Origin: Pseudomicrostroma phylloplanum
Lineage: Eukaryota > Basidiomycota > Exobasidiomycetes > Microstromatales
Assembly (NCBI GenBank): GCA_039545275.1
Contig: BCHS01000001.1
Coordinates: forward strand, 1,690,853 to 1,754,852
Direction: 5' to 3'
Length of the DNA stretch: 64,000 nucleotides
Shown here piece after piece: positions 20,801 through 30,138 of the stretch. Both the position numbers and the translations under genes were made by a program. The number at the start of each line of letters is the position of its first letter. Positions within the stretch are counted from its first letter, which is position 1. A model generated the notes under the pieces. The model worked only from the letters and a program-made list of their open reading frames with translations. It was not told the DNA's origin and did not search any database.

Positions 20801-23759
20801 ATGTCCTACGCCCACCTGCTCTCCCAACTCACTCTCGAGGAGAAGATCCAGCTGACGGCGGGTCAGGACTTCTGGCGTACCTTCAGCCTACCTCGTCACT
20901 CCATCCCTTATGCCAAGTTGACCGATGGACCCAATGGAGCTCGCGGTGGAGGCGACTTCCAGAACTCGATGCCAGCTGCCCTTTTCCCTTCACCTTCATG
21001 TCTGGCATCGACCTTCGATGTGAGCCTGGCGCACGACATGGGCGAGGGCATCGCGCTGGACTCTCTGAGCAAGCGCTGCCATGTCTCCCTCGCGCCCACG
21101 ATCAACATCACCCGCGATCAGCGGTACGGCCGCGCCTTTGAGAACTATGGAGAGGACCCACTCCTCAGCGGTCACATTGGCGCCCATTGGACTCTTGGAT
21201 GCCAGAGTGTGGGCGTGGCTGCTACGCCGAAGCACTACGTCCTCAACGAGGCCGAGGAGGACAGGCGGTTCAGCGATTCTCGAGTCTCGGACGAGGCGAT
21301 GCGGGAAGTCTACCTGGAACCCTTTCGGATGCTCTTTCACGAAGTAGCCAAGGCTCACAGAGATGGAAGTGATGGTGAGAAGAGCAAGGTCTTCGGCGGT
21401 CAGCCAGCCTGCGTCATGACTGCATAGTGAGTCCAGCCTTGCTCACGGCCCCATTCATCCATCTCCATTAAGGACCGTGAGCTGATCTACTCCCCCGCAC
21501 GGCCCCTCTATCGTGCAGCAACCGCATCAACGGCATCTCTGCCAGTGAGAACAAGTTCACACTCATCGATGTGCTGCGCAAAGAGTGGGGATGGAAGGGA
21601 CTGGTGATGAGCGACTGGTTCGCCTTGCACTCTCATGCGCTCCTCACTTGTGACCTCGAGATGCCCGGACCCTCGATGTACCGCTCTCCCGAGGCGATCA
21701 AGGAGCTGATCAAGAAGGGTGAAGTGAGCGAGGCGGATGTGGATGCCCGCGCTGCAAAGGTGCTGGAACTGCTAGAAAAGGTTGCACCCTTGGGCTTTGT
21801 GAACTCTCCAGAGGAAGAGAATGAAGAGAGCATCGTAGATGCCGGCCGAGAGGCGACGATCAGGACCATCGCTGCCGAAGGGGCAGTCCTCCTTCGGAAC
21901 GAGGGTGGAGTTCTGCCATTGGACTTTACGAAGCGCAAGACGAAGAAGATAGCCCTCATCGGCAAGCCTTGGAAGCAGCCTGTGCAATCAGGCGGGGGGA
22001 GTGCCAACCTCACCCCTCAATTGGCCAAGCCGGCATTCGACTCCCTCCGTGAAGCGCTCGACGCTCTACCGGACGGAGCCGGCAAGGACATCGAGCTATC
22101 GCACCACTTTGGGTGCCAGATTCACAGGTTCCCCGTTGAGCCGAGGGGCGAACAGCGCATTCCCGGAGGTGTCAAGGTGGAGTGGTTCAAAGGGCCTGAC
22201 CCACCTCAGCCGGAAGACGAGGACAAGGATCGTACGCCCCTTTTGGAGCAGCACTGGCCAGCTCCTACGATCTCCGTCATGGACCCCAAGCCAGATGCAC
22301 TCGAGGCGAACAACTTCAGTCTGCGGGCCACCTTTAGTCTCATCAGCCAGACCGCAGGACGTCATAAGCTGGGCTTGACCAGTCTGGGAAACATTCGCGC
22401 GATAGTCCATCGTCAGAATGGAGAAGAGGCTCTGGATTGGAGACACGAAGGAGCACGAGATGTGTTTTCGTACCTCCTGGACGAGTATAGGACTGCGCAA
22501 GATGGACGGGTCAAGATGGAAGCGGGAGAGAAGGTGACGGTCACCCTCCGTGAGTAACAGCGTAGCATTTGCCCACTCTCACGAGAGCGCTACTGACGAC
22601 GCTGCTCCTGCGTTTGCTCCACGTCTTCGACTACCGCAGTGTACTCTCCTGCACAGGTCACAGATGAGCTCGCGCATCAGAAGCTGAGCGCCTTCCGCTG
22701 TGGCTTCGACGAAGAGATCGACGACGAGGGCGAGATCGGCGCGGCGGCCTCCCTCGCCGGCTCGGCCGATTTGGCCATCGTCATGAGTGCTGTGGGCAAG
22801 GACTGGGAGTCGGAAGGGTACGACCGCCCACACCTGCGTCTGCCACGACTGCAGGCCGATCTGGTCGAGCGAGTGGCCAAGGCGCAAAAGGGGACGATCC
22901 TCGTCAATGTCTCCGGATCAGCTGTCGAGATGCCCTTTGCGAATCAGTTGAAGGCACTGGTGCAGACGTGGTACGGCGGGCAAGAGGCAGGAGCAGCCAT
23001 CGTCGATATTCTCCTTGGTCAGGGTCGCGCCCCTGCCAGCGGAAGACTCTGCACTACCTGGCCAATCTCTGTGCAGGACCAGCCGGCAGGAAGTAACCCA
23101 GAGCTCTTCCCCGGCAAGGACCTCACGGGTCGTGGTCATCCTGACGTAAAGTACGCCGAGGGCAGGCTGGTCGGCTACAAATGGTACGAGGCAAAGGGAC
23201 TTCGTCCGGCTCACTACTTCGGCTCGGGCCTTGGAGGGTACACCACCTTTGAGAGGAAGCTGCTGCAGGTCCAGCCAGGGAATCTACAGCAGGGAGGGCA
23301 GGTCGAGGTAACGGTTCAGGTCACCAACACGGGAGCGAGGAGCGGAAAAGACGTTGTTCAGGTGTACCTCGCTCCTCCCTCGGAGCTGACCAAGGGGGAT
23401 GTGCCTCACAAAGAGGTGAGCCGACGCCACGGTGCCCTAAGCTCCTGTCTACTTCATACTGATCCCATCTCCCATCTTCTCTGCATTGACATCCACAGCT
23501 CGCAGCCTTCACCTCCCTCCACCTCTCCTCTGGCGAAACATCCTCTGTGCGTCTCTCGGTGGGGGAGCGAGCCTTCAGCCACTGGAGGCAAGCCGAGGAG
23601 GCCAGCGGCGGCGGCGGCGGCGGCGGTGGCCACTGGCAAGTGGCGCCGGGCAAGTACCACGTCATCCTTGCTTCGTCTGCCGATCCGAAGGATGAGATTG
23701 CCAGAGAGGCAGTCGTGGTCGAAAAGGGGTGGACGTGGACTGGATTGGGAAGGCTCTGA
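20801..23759 (+). CDS. GH3 beta-glucosidase with PA14 insert, intracellular type
   Basis: Four exons: 20801-21426, 21519-22549, 22640-23415, 23499-23759; 897 aa; introns 92, 90 and 83 nt. The GH3 N-domain is clear (KLTDGPNGARGGG, then NITRDQRYGRAFENYGEDPL and TPKHYVLNEAEEDR). The nucleophile Asp241 lies in LVMSDWFALHS. Then come the second alpha/beta domain (LRNEGGVLPLDF, GSANLTPQ), an inserted PA14-like beta-domain (about 390-545, FSLRATFSLISQTAGRHKLG), the KDWESEGYDRPHLRLP loop, and a C-terminal fibronectin-III-like domain. It probably hydrolyses beta-glucosides. There is no signal peptide at the N-terminus (MSYAHLLSQLTLEEKIQLT), so it should stay in the cytoplasm. A GGC trinucleotide run encodes eight glycines in the last exon, a region that is usually short in homologues. 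Convergent with SmB (226 bp between stops). Confidence 0.93.
23606..23626 (+). repeat. (GGC)n trinucleotide run encoding poly-Gly
   Basis: About seven GGC units, followed by GGT GGC, in frame in the last exon of the GH3 gene, giving a run of eight Gly. Such runs vary in length between strains by slippage. Confidence 0.8.
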
Positions 23760-23985
23760 TACCCCTGGAAAGACGCATGGTGTAGGGAGCACCCCTCGTT
23801 GTAACCTCCCAAGTGGCTCGACTGGCGGGCCACCGAGAATGCATGGGGCCTTGCAAAGTAATCGTTCTGAACAATACTCACAGCAGCGTGGAGAACAGTG
23901 TGCCTTTTGTAGTGACGCAAGCGGAATCAAAGTACAAGGGGTGGGTCTTGGGCAGGAACGAGGGGTAGCGAGAGGTGTGAAAGGA

Positions 23986-24993
23986 TCATTGCGGTCGCGG
24001 CATACCGTATCTGGGAGGAGAAGAAAAGGTAGAAGCACCGGTCAGCATACGCTCATGGCCACTTGTGAAGGGTCAGGGAGCTACTCACCCAGTAGGAGGT
24101 GGTCTGAAACCGGGCGGCGCGCCTCCGAAGCCAGGAGGGGGGCCCGAGGGGAAGCCGGGAGGAGGTCCGGCAGGGAAGCCAGGGGGAGGGCCTCCCATTG
24201 GAGGCGGACGACCGTAAGCCATCGGGCGAGCCGAAACGGCTCCAGGTGGCGCCATTCCGGGGGGTGCAGAGAGACCGATACCTCGTCCTGCTGGGAGTCC
24301 TCTCCCTGGTCCGGGCGGCACCTGCGAGTGGAGCCAAGTGAATGGGGGTCAAGGACGTCAGCACTTCTCGCTTCAGACTCTCGAACAGCATTGATGCCGT
24401 ACGTGCACTCACTGCTCCTCCAGCTCCGGCGCCCTTCTCTGCAGGCGGTGGTCCTTCAATGCTGAGTGATACAATCGTCTCCCCCCTAAGAATGATCAGA
24501 CCCAATGCCCTCTTCTGCTGCGACGACGGTGGAGGCGCTGTGCTCGACTCGTCGTCGTCCTCATCGTCATCACCTCCCTTTGCTCCCCTCCTCTTCTTGA
24601 GCTTCCGGAATTCCTCAGCTGTCGAGCGAGAAGGTATGAAGGAGCGGCGGCAAAATCGTCAGCGGCAGGTCGGATTGAACGGACTATCTTAGAGCACTTA
24701 CTGTCTGCTAGAACCAGGTTCATGTGGGGGTCGAATGCCAGCATTTGTCCGGTCAGCTGCCTGCCGTCGTTCAATGTCACCCTGAGGCGGTAATTGATGA
24801 GGGACAGCATCTTGCCGCCTTGTGATTTGGAGGGAGCCTAAGAAGTGTGAAGAATGTGCAGCGAGTCAGCATGAAATGTGCAGAGCTACGTTCTGCCATC
24901 AACTCTTTGGCGACGGAGTTCCAGGACATCGATACGGTCTTGATGTTGCCCAGCATCTTCACACTGGACACTGAGCGATTGACTACTCACCAT
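23986..24993 (-). CDS. SMB1: small nuclear ribonucleoprotein SmB
   Basis: Five coding exons: 24993-24991 (ATG only), 24837-24702, 24618-24413, 24321-24089 and 24010-23986; 200 aa. Introns are 153, 83, 91 and 78 nt. The Sm1 motif reads YRLRVTLNDGRQLTGQMLAFD, followed by HMNLVLADTEEFRKLKKRRG across intron 2; Sm2 reads KRALGLIILRGETIVSLSIEGPPP. A Pro/Gly-rich tail with PPPGF repeats follows, as in SmB/B'. The Sm ring assembles on U1, U2, U4 and U5 snRNAs; the U2 gene itself lies 2.3 kb away. The start codon is the whole coding part of exon 1 and is joined to APSKSQGGKML. The last exon (YGMPRPQ) is read from a good donor that overlaps an in-frame stop if unspliced (TGGGTGAGTAG); skipping it would give a protein ending PPPTG. 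An acidic insert (DDDEDDDESS) lies between the two Sm motifs. Confidence 0.92.
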
Positions 24994-25437
24994 GTTTGCT
25001 CAGGACCAGCGGTCTGTGCAAGGATCTATGCCCGGATGTGTGGTCACAGTCGGCTGCTTCAGCTGTTCCCTTCGTGACTGAGCTCAGTGGTGGTCTGTCT
25101 GAGCTACTGGCGGCGGATCAATGCCTCTATGATGAGCTCGTCTGCTATGCAAGACGTTAGGAGAGGGCGACGAGGTAGAAGCTGTTCTGTACGCGGATGA
25201 CTGGCGATGGTGGACCTCGGAAGGAGGCGATGGTCCGAGGCAGGAAGGATTGGATGCATGGCTCAGGCGCAGCGCGCACAAGCGAGGCAGTCCACACGCC
25301 CACGCCAGGAGCAAGGCGAAGCGGGAGCCCCACCATTGTTCCTCGTTCAAAGTAACACCTCTGGCATACTGAACCTCTCCGCATCGTACCTCACACTCGT
25401 TTCACCTCATCTCACACTCTTTGAGCATCACTCGAGC
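24994..25437. other. divergent promoter, SmB / farnesyl diphosphate synthase
   Basis: About 445 bp between two start codons pointing away from each other. From 25207 the FPPS frame is open upstream of its normal start and has an ATG, so part of this stretch could be coding. No other gene is visible. Confidence 0.5.
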
Positions 25438-26838
25438 ATGGCATCACCCCAGAATCCCACCGCAGGCCTCGCCGAGAGGGCGGCAACGAAGCTCGCAGCT
25501 CGCAAGCGCTTCGAGGCAGTCTTTCCGCTCCTGGTAGAGGAGCTCATCGAATATCTAGCATCAGAAGGCATGCCCAGAGAAGCACAGGAATGGTACCGTA
25601 GGAATCTGGACTACAACACGCCTGGCGGCAAGCTGAACAGAGGTCTCAGCGTGGTAGACACTGTAGACGTTTTGCTCTGTACCGAGCCAGGAAGCGGCGG
25701 AAAGAGGACCAGGGAACTGACGGAGCCAGAGTACCTGAAGGCTGCTATCCTGGGCTGGTGCATCGAGCTGGTGAGTCGAACTGCATGACAGGTCAGAAGG
25801 TCCCGAGGGGACCCGAGAGTTTAGCAGCAGGACGTCCTCTGACACACATAGGTACCTGCGCGTTACCGTCCCGTCTCTCTGTAGCTGCAGGCCTACTTCC
25901 TCGTAGCTGACGATATGATGGACAGATCCATCACCCGTAGAGGCCAGCCTTGCTGGTACAAGGTCGATGGCGTTGCTGAGATTGCCATCAACGATGCATT
26001 CATGCTGGAAGCTGCCATCTACTACCTTCTCAAGAAGCACTTTAGGTCAGAGCCATACTACGGACTGCTGCTAGAGCTCTTCCACGACGTCACCTTCCAG
26101 ACCGAATTGGGGCAGCTGATCGACCTTATCACTGCCGACGAGAATCACGTCGATTTGAGCAAGTTCAGCCTGGAGAAGTGAGTTCCGACAGCAGTGACGA
26201 GAGAGGACAAGCGCGATGCCCATCTGACCTATGATCTACCCTCACCATCCTGCCAGGCACCATCTGATCGTTCTGTACAAGACCGCTTTCTACTCCTTCT
26301 ACCTTCCCGTTGCTCTTGCCATGAGGATGGTTGGCATCACCGACGAGTCCCTCTACAAGCAAGCCTCGTCAATCCTGCTCCCGCTCGGCGAGTACTTCCA
26401 GGTGCAAGACGACTACCTGGACGCATTCGGCAAGCCTGAGGTCATCGGCAAGATTGGTACAGACATCCAGGACAACAAGTGCTCATGGCCTGTGAACGTT
26501 GTTCTACTCCACGCCAATGCTGAGCAGAGGAAGGCCCTGGACCAGCACTACGGAAGGAAGAATGCCGAGAGTGAACAGGTTGTCAAGGACATCTATGTCG
26601 CCCCGAATGTTGACATCCCTGGCAAGTTCGAAGCCTACGAGAAGGAGAGCTACCAGATGCTCACGGGCCTCATCGATCAGGTCGACGAGTCCAAGGGCTT
26701 GAAGAAGGATGTCTTCACCAGCTTCTTGAACAAGGTATGTAGAAACGCGTGCGAGCTTGACCTCACCGCCATAACCAGCGACTGACCCCTCGCCCTTTGT
26801 CCATCCACCAATCACAGGTGTACAAAAGGACTGTTTGA
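25438..26838 (+). CDS. ERG20: farnesyl diphosphate synthase
   Basis: Four exons: 25438-25770, 25885-26177, 26257-26734 and 26818-26838; 374 aa; introns 114, 79 and 83 nt. The enzyme joins IPP to DMAPP and then GPP to make farnesyl diphosphate for sterols, dolichol, ubiquinone and prenylation. The first aspartate-rich motif is ADDMMDRS, just after intron 1 (LGWCIEL then LQAYFLV); the second is [12 protein letters not shown]. The Tyr-Phe pair four to five residues before the first motif (AYFLVADD) is the fungal FPP-length pattern, arguing against geranylgeranyl synthase. The last exon adds only VYKRTV, the typical basic tail. An in-frame upstream ATG at 25207 would add 77 basic residues. Divergent from SmB; the U2 gene lies downstream. 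Confidence 0.96.
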
Positions 26839-27021
26839 ATGCGAAAGGGGTGGATGGTGCAGACGAAAGACCCATACAGACCTTCGCGGAAATGTGCTCA
26901 GCGATGAGAGTGTTACTACCAGACATAGATGTGTGATCCGCTTGTGAATACTTAGCCTACTCGCCCCTTTCACAATAATGTCATACGCTCATTCATACCC
27001 TATTGTACCAGCGTGTGTATC

Positions 27022-27113
27022 GATGTGATATTGTGACTGTGAATGTGACATTGTGACTGTGTGGGTGTGACTGTGTGACTGTGTGGGTGTGACATTGTGA
27101 CTGTGTATGTGGT
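27022..27113 (+). repeat. degenerate TG-rich tandem repeat
   Basis: Repeated units close to GTGACATTGTGACTGT and GTGTGGGTGTGACTGT occur about six times in a row. Units differ slightly, so this is a degenerate minisatellite, not a pure dinucleotide run. It lies 195-290 bp upstream of U2. Confidence 0.8.
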
Positions 27114-27256
27114 CTGACCCTGTGCTGAGTGTGCTCAGTCGACAAGTCTGTGCAGGTGCCAGGCATGACCCTCTCCTGTGCCTGAGCCGTGCCGTGTGCC
27201 TGCGTGTGACAGTGTGTGTGCGCGCGCGCTCTGAATTTCTTCGCCCCTCGCCGCCC

Positions 27257-27264
27257 TATATATT
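27257..27264 (+). promoter_or_regulatory. TATA-like box upstream of U2 snRNA
   Basis: TATATATT lies about 50 bp before the inferred U2 5' end. Fungal RNA polymerase II snRNA genes often carry a TATA element at such a distance; its role is inferred from position. Confidence 0.45.
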
Positions 27265-27307
27265 CTGAGCTCGGAAGCCGTGCTTCGCACCTTTCCCCTT
27301 TTCCCTC

Positions 27308-27515
27308 ACCTTTTCTGGCCTTTTGGCTTAGATCAAGTGTAGTATCTGTTCTTTAAAGATTAACGTCTTTAACCTATCCTTCGGGATAGTCATTAACGTT
27401 AACTCTCTCTTTGCCCACCGATGGCTTTAAGGACCTCATTCCCTCTGGGCTTGCCCATGGAGTAGAGGTTCCTTGGGTGTCCTTTGCTTTTCACTACCGC
27501 ATTGCGACGCCCGCC
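27308..27515 (+). ncRNA. U2: U2 spliceosomal snRNA
   Basis: The 5' part is nearly identical to U2 of other eukaryotes: GGCCTTTTGGCTTAGATC (stem I and loop), AAGTGTAGTATCTGTTCTT (GUAGUA pairs with the branch site). Stem IIa is perfect: TTAAAGA, loop TTAACG, TCTTTAA. Stem IIb is CTATCC-TTCG-GGATAG with a UUCG tetraloop. The IIa loop (TTAACGT, 27360-27366) can pair with ACGTTAA at 27396-27402, the conserved long-range interaction. A stem III-like hairpin with GGGC-TTG-CCC lies near 27447-27456, and a GGGTGTC/GACGCCC pairing (27475-27481 with 27506-27512) can close stem IV. Both ends are estimates: the start from alignment with the vertebrate 5' end, the finish from the last stem. No textbook AUUUUUGG Sm site is present; AACTCTCTCTTTG at 27401-27413 is the best candidate. 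Confidence 0.93.
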
Positions 27516-27858
27516 TACCCACCTTTAAACTTTTTCCCATCTTTTCACAAGGCCGTGAGGGCATTGCAATCCATATTATTTATACCATTACTTTTGCAAC
27601 GTGTGTCTGTGTTGTCGTTCGATGTGTCTGTCTATGTTGAAGCTCGTACGAGGGAGTGAATGTCTGTCGGCTCAGCTCATCAGCTCGGAGCGGGCGGGGG
27701 TGACCAGCTTCACTAGAGGGAGGAGGCGCGTGCACCGGCTCCCGGAAGCTCGTCCCGTACCAACCTGACCACCCGCATCTGCTCTTCGAGTATCCTATTG
27801 ATCCCTCAACATCGCCCTCAGGGCCTTGTGTGTCATACCTTGCTTCATCTAGTCGACC
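27516..27858. other. intergenic region U2 to TMEM135-like gene
   Basis: About 340 bp, containing the U2 3' flank and the promoter and 5' UTR of the next gene. Nothing else is recognisable. Confidence 0.45.
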
Positions 27859-29710
27859 ATGCCTTCCCCAACCGACTTCCTAGTCACGCCCCCCGAAGTC
27901 AGGAGCATCCAGAGGCGGCTGGCCTCGTTGCGACTGGCCCGATCTCCTGCCCCGGATGCCTCTCCGTCTGACACTGCTGCTTCGTCGTCCTCCAAGGCAA
28001 GCCTCATATCATCCGGATCTGACCTCAACTCGACTCGCTTCTGGCTACAAGACGACCGATTGCCAAGGACTGTCAGGACAGCGATACGAGCTGGACTCTG
28101 GGCTGGAACAGTGAACTCCACCATTGCGGCCGTAGGAGAGGGCTTGCGCAAGAAAGAGTGAGTGCAAGAATAGCAGCGAGATGGTCCACCCACTGAGCAG
28201 CCGACTGAGACGTCGTTCTCGACTACTTGCCCTTGACTCCGTAGCCCCCTTGCAGCGTTGCGGAAGATGCTCTCGCGGACATCCTTCCAGCTCTTCGTCA
28301 GCATTCTTGCCTTCTCCACTCTATATCGCTCCATCCTCCAGGCAGTCCTCGTTGCAAGACAAAGAGTCCTGGGCAATCTGAGCTCCATTGCACCGGCAGC
28401 CATCCATCGCGACCTCACCGGAGGGCAACAGCGGAGAGGCATGGACGAGCGTACCATGCGTGCTCGTGTATTTGCCAGGCTTGTCCGGCTGACAAGGGCC
28501 AATGGCACCGTACCTACATTGGCTGCGCTCCTCGCCTCGCCCGCCCTGGCACTGATGCCTACAACAGACTTCCCAATGACCGCCCTATCCTTGTACCTCT
28601 TTACACAAGCGCTGGCAACACTCTATGCTGAAGGAAGGTCCGTAGGCTCGCGCCTCGTCTCGTGGGTGCCAGAATGGTGTGACGCTGGCTTGCTGTACGC
28701 CATCGGGAACGCTCAGCTGCTGTGGGCTTTCCTCTTCGAGAAGCATGCTTTCCCAGAAAGCTGTGGGTACAGAAGATGGCGCAATGATGATGGAGATGAT
28801 CTCACGCTGACACAGAACACCCCATCGTACAGACGGCAATGTCACCTTGGCTCGGTCATCGGCATATATCCCTCCGCGTCCCCCTCAGCTACCAGATGGA
28901 GTCGACTGGCCTTCTCGTCGAACCATCGCTGACCATGTAGCGATTCTGGCAACGCCAACAGCTACTGCGCCTGCCTTCCCCTCCTTCACCTCTCCGCTTC
29001 TGTCTTCCCTGACACCCTCCAAGCATCCAACCACACCCTACCCTGCTATCAATCCGGTCCTGGACTACTCTCCCGCGCATCCAGCTCACAATTCTCTGAT
29101 GTGTGCAATGCTCCACCCCACTGAGCCATCCTGCAAGACGACGCTACTTAACTATTTCAAGACGGAATGGCTAGCTTCTGCCCGCTTCTCGGGGGTATTT
29201 GCCCTATTGGCCAGTGTTGTGTTCCGGGGCAAGAGGTGGTGGAAAGATCCAGAGACGGAGATCTTCAAGGTCGTCGTGGCTACTCTGCAGGGTGCCACGC
29301 TCATCTCTGGAAGCATCGGTACGGCGTGGGCTATGATCTGCCTACTTCAGCAATACCTACCGAGGAACTTCATGCCACGAAGTCGCTTCTTCCTCAACGG
29401 CCTCGTGGCTGGCGTATGGATCCTGGCCGTGCCCAAGCACAGACGGCGAGAGCTGGGTCTGTACGTAGGGCGAATGAGTGCTCTCTCTTCGTGGCAGATC
29501 CTTGAGAAGCGCGGCAAGGTCAAGTCTGTACCTTACGGTCCTCATCTGTTGTTGGCCGCGGCTCTGACGATGATGGCCGGCATGTACGAAGCCGAGGCTA
29601 CCAAGCTGGGCGGCTCGCTGAAGACTCTGTCTGCGAAGCTCTTTGGGGACAAGCACGCACAGGAGACGATTGCGAACGAGAAGTCAGAGAAGGAAGAGGG
29701 GTCGGTGTAG
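27859..29710 (+). CDS. TMEM135-like multi-pass membrane protein
   Basis: Three exons: 27859-28157, 28245-28762 and 28833-29710; 564 aa; introns 87 and 70 nt. Splicing gives RKKDPLAALRKMLSRTSF and then HAFPESYGNVTLARSSAYIPPRP, the latter matching the FPxSYG / SSxYIPPRP landmarks of fungal and animal TMEM135-type proteins. The second intron has a GTGGGT donor, weaker than the usual GTGAGT. Hydrophobic segments include FVSILAFSTLYRSILQAVLV and GVFALLASVVFRG, and others near LQGATLISGSIGTAWAMI. Animal TMEM135 is linked to peroxisomes, mitochondria and lipid storage; the fungal role is unknown. The C-terminal half (AGVWILAVPKHRRRELGLYV) is well preserved. The protein has a short Ser-rich N-terminus and an acidic tail (ANEKSEKEEGSV). 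Confidence 0.82.
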
Positions 29711-30138
29711 GCCTGCTCAATTACGCCGGTGGCAGTCAGTGTTGCTTTGTATAACATCACAGCTCTCGCAGCTCCTCATGACCTTCATCCATCTATCTTC
29801 TTGTTCTACCGATCTGCACCCACCTGCTCTGTTGGGCGTGGAGCGTGGCTGGTGCGGAAGTGCGCCTGTGCGGCCGTGCGTGAAGAAAATCTGTTGGGAG
29901 AGCCATCGACGGAATGGAAGCGAGGTCTGGCAAAAGCCACTCCGCACACAATCGTGACCAGGAACTCCTTCTTATCTCCCCTCGTCCTCCTTCCACAGCT
30001 CACACCTCGCCTCCACACACTCACACTCGTACACTCTTTTGTGGGGATCAGACTGTCATTGGATCGCTCCCTCGCTCCTAAGGCGTCCTTTCCTCTCCTC
30101 CCACCGAATCGAGTACCATCTTGAGCCCCAACGCCAAG
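29711..30138. other. intergenic region upstream of PFK
   Basis: About 430 bp between two plus-strand genes, presumably the phosphofructokinase promoter. Pyrimidine-rich near the start codon; no other feature is recognised. Confidence 0.45.

Larger units (their letters stand above)
26839..27307. other. intergenic region with TG-rich repeat and U2 promoter
   Basis: About 470 bp between FPPS and U2. It holds the TG-rich repeat at 27022-27113 and a TATA-like element at 27257-27264. No coding sequence is visible. Confidence 0.5.

Noticed and set aside
23416..24465. Read-through frame from GH3 exon 3 into SmB antisense
   Set aside because: It begins by ignoring a good GTGAGC donor at 23416 and loses GH3 similarity at once; the spliced exon 4 restores the family's C-terminus.
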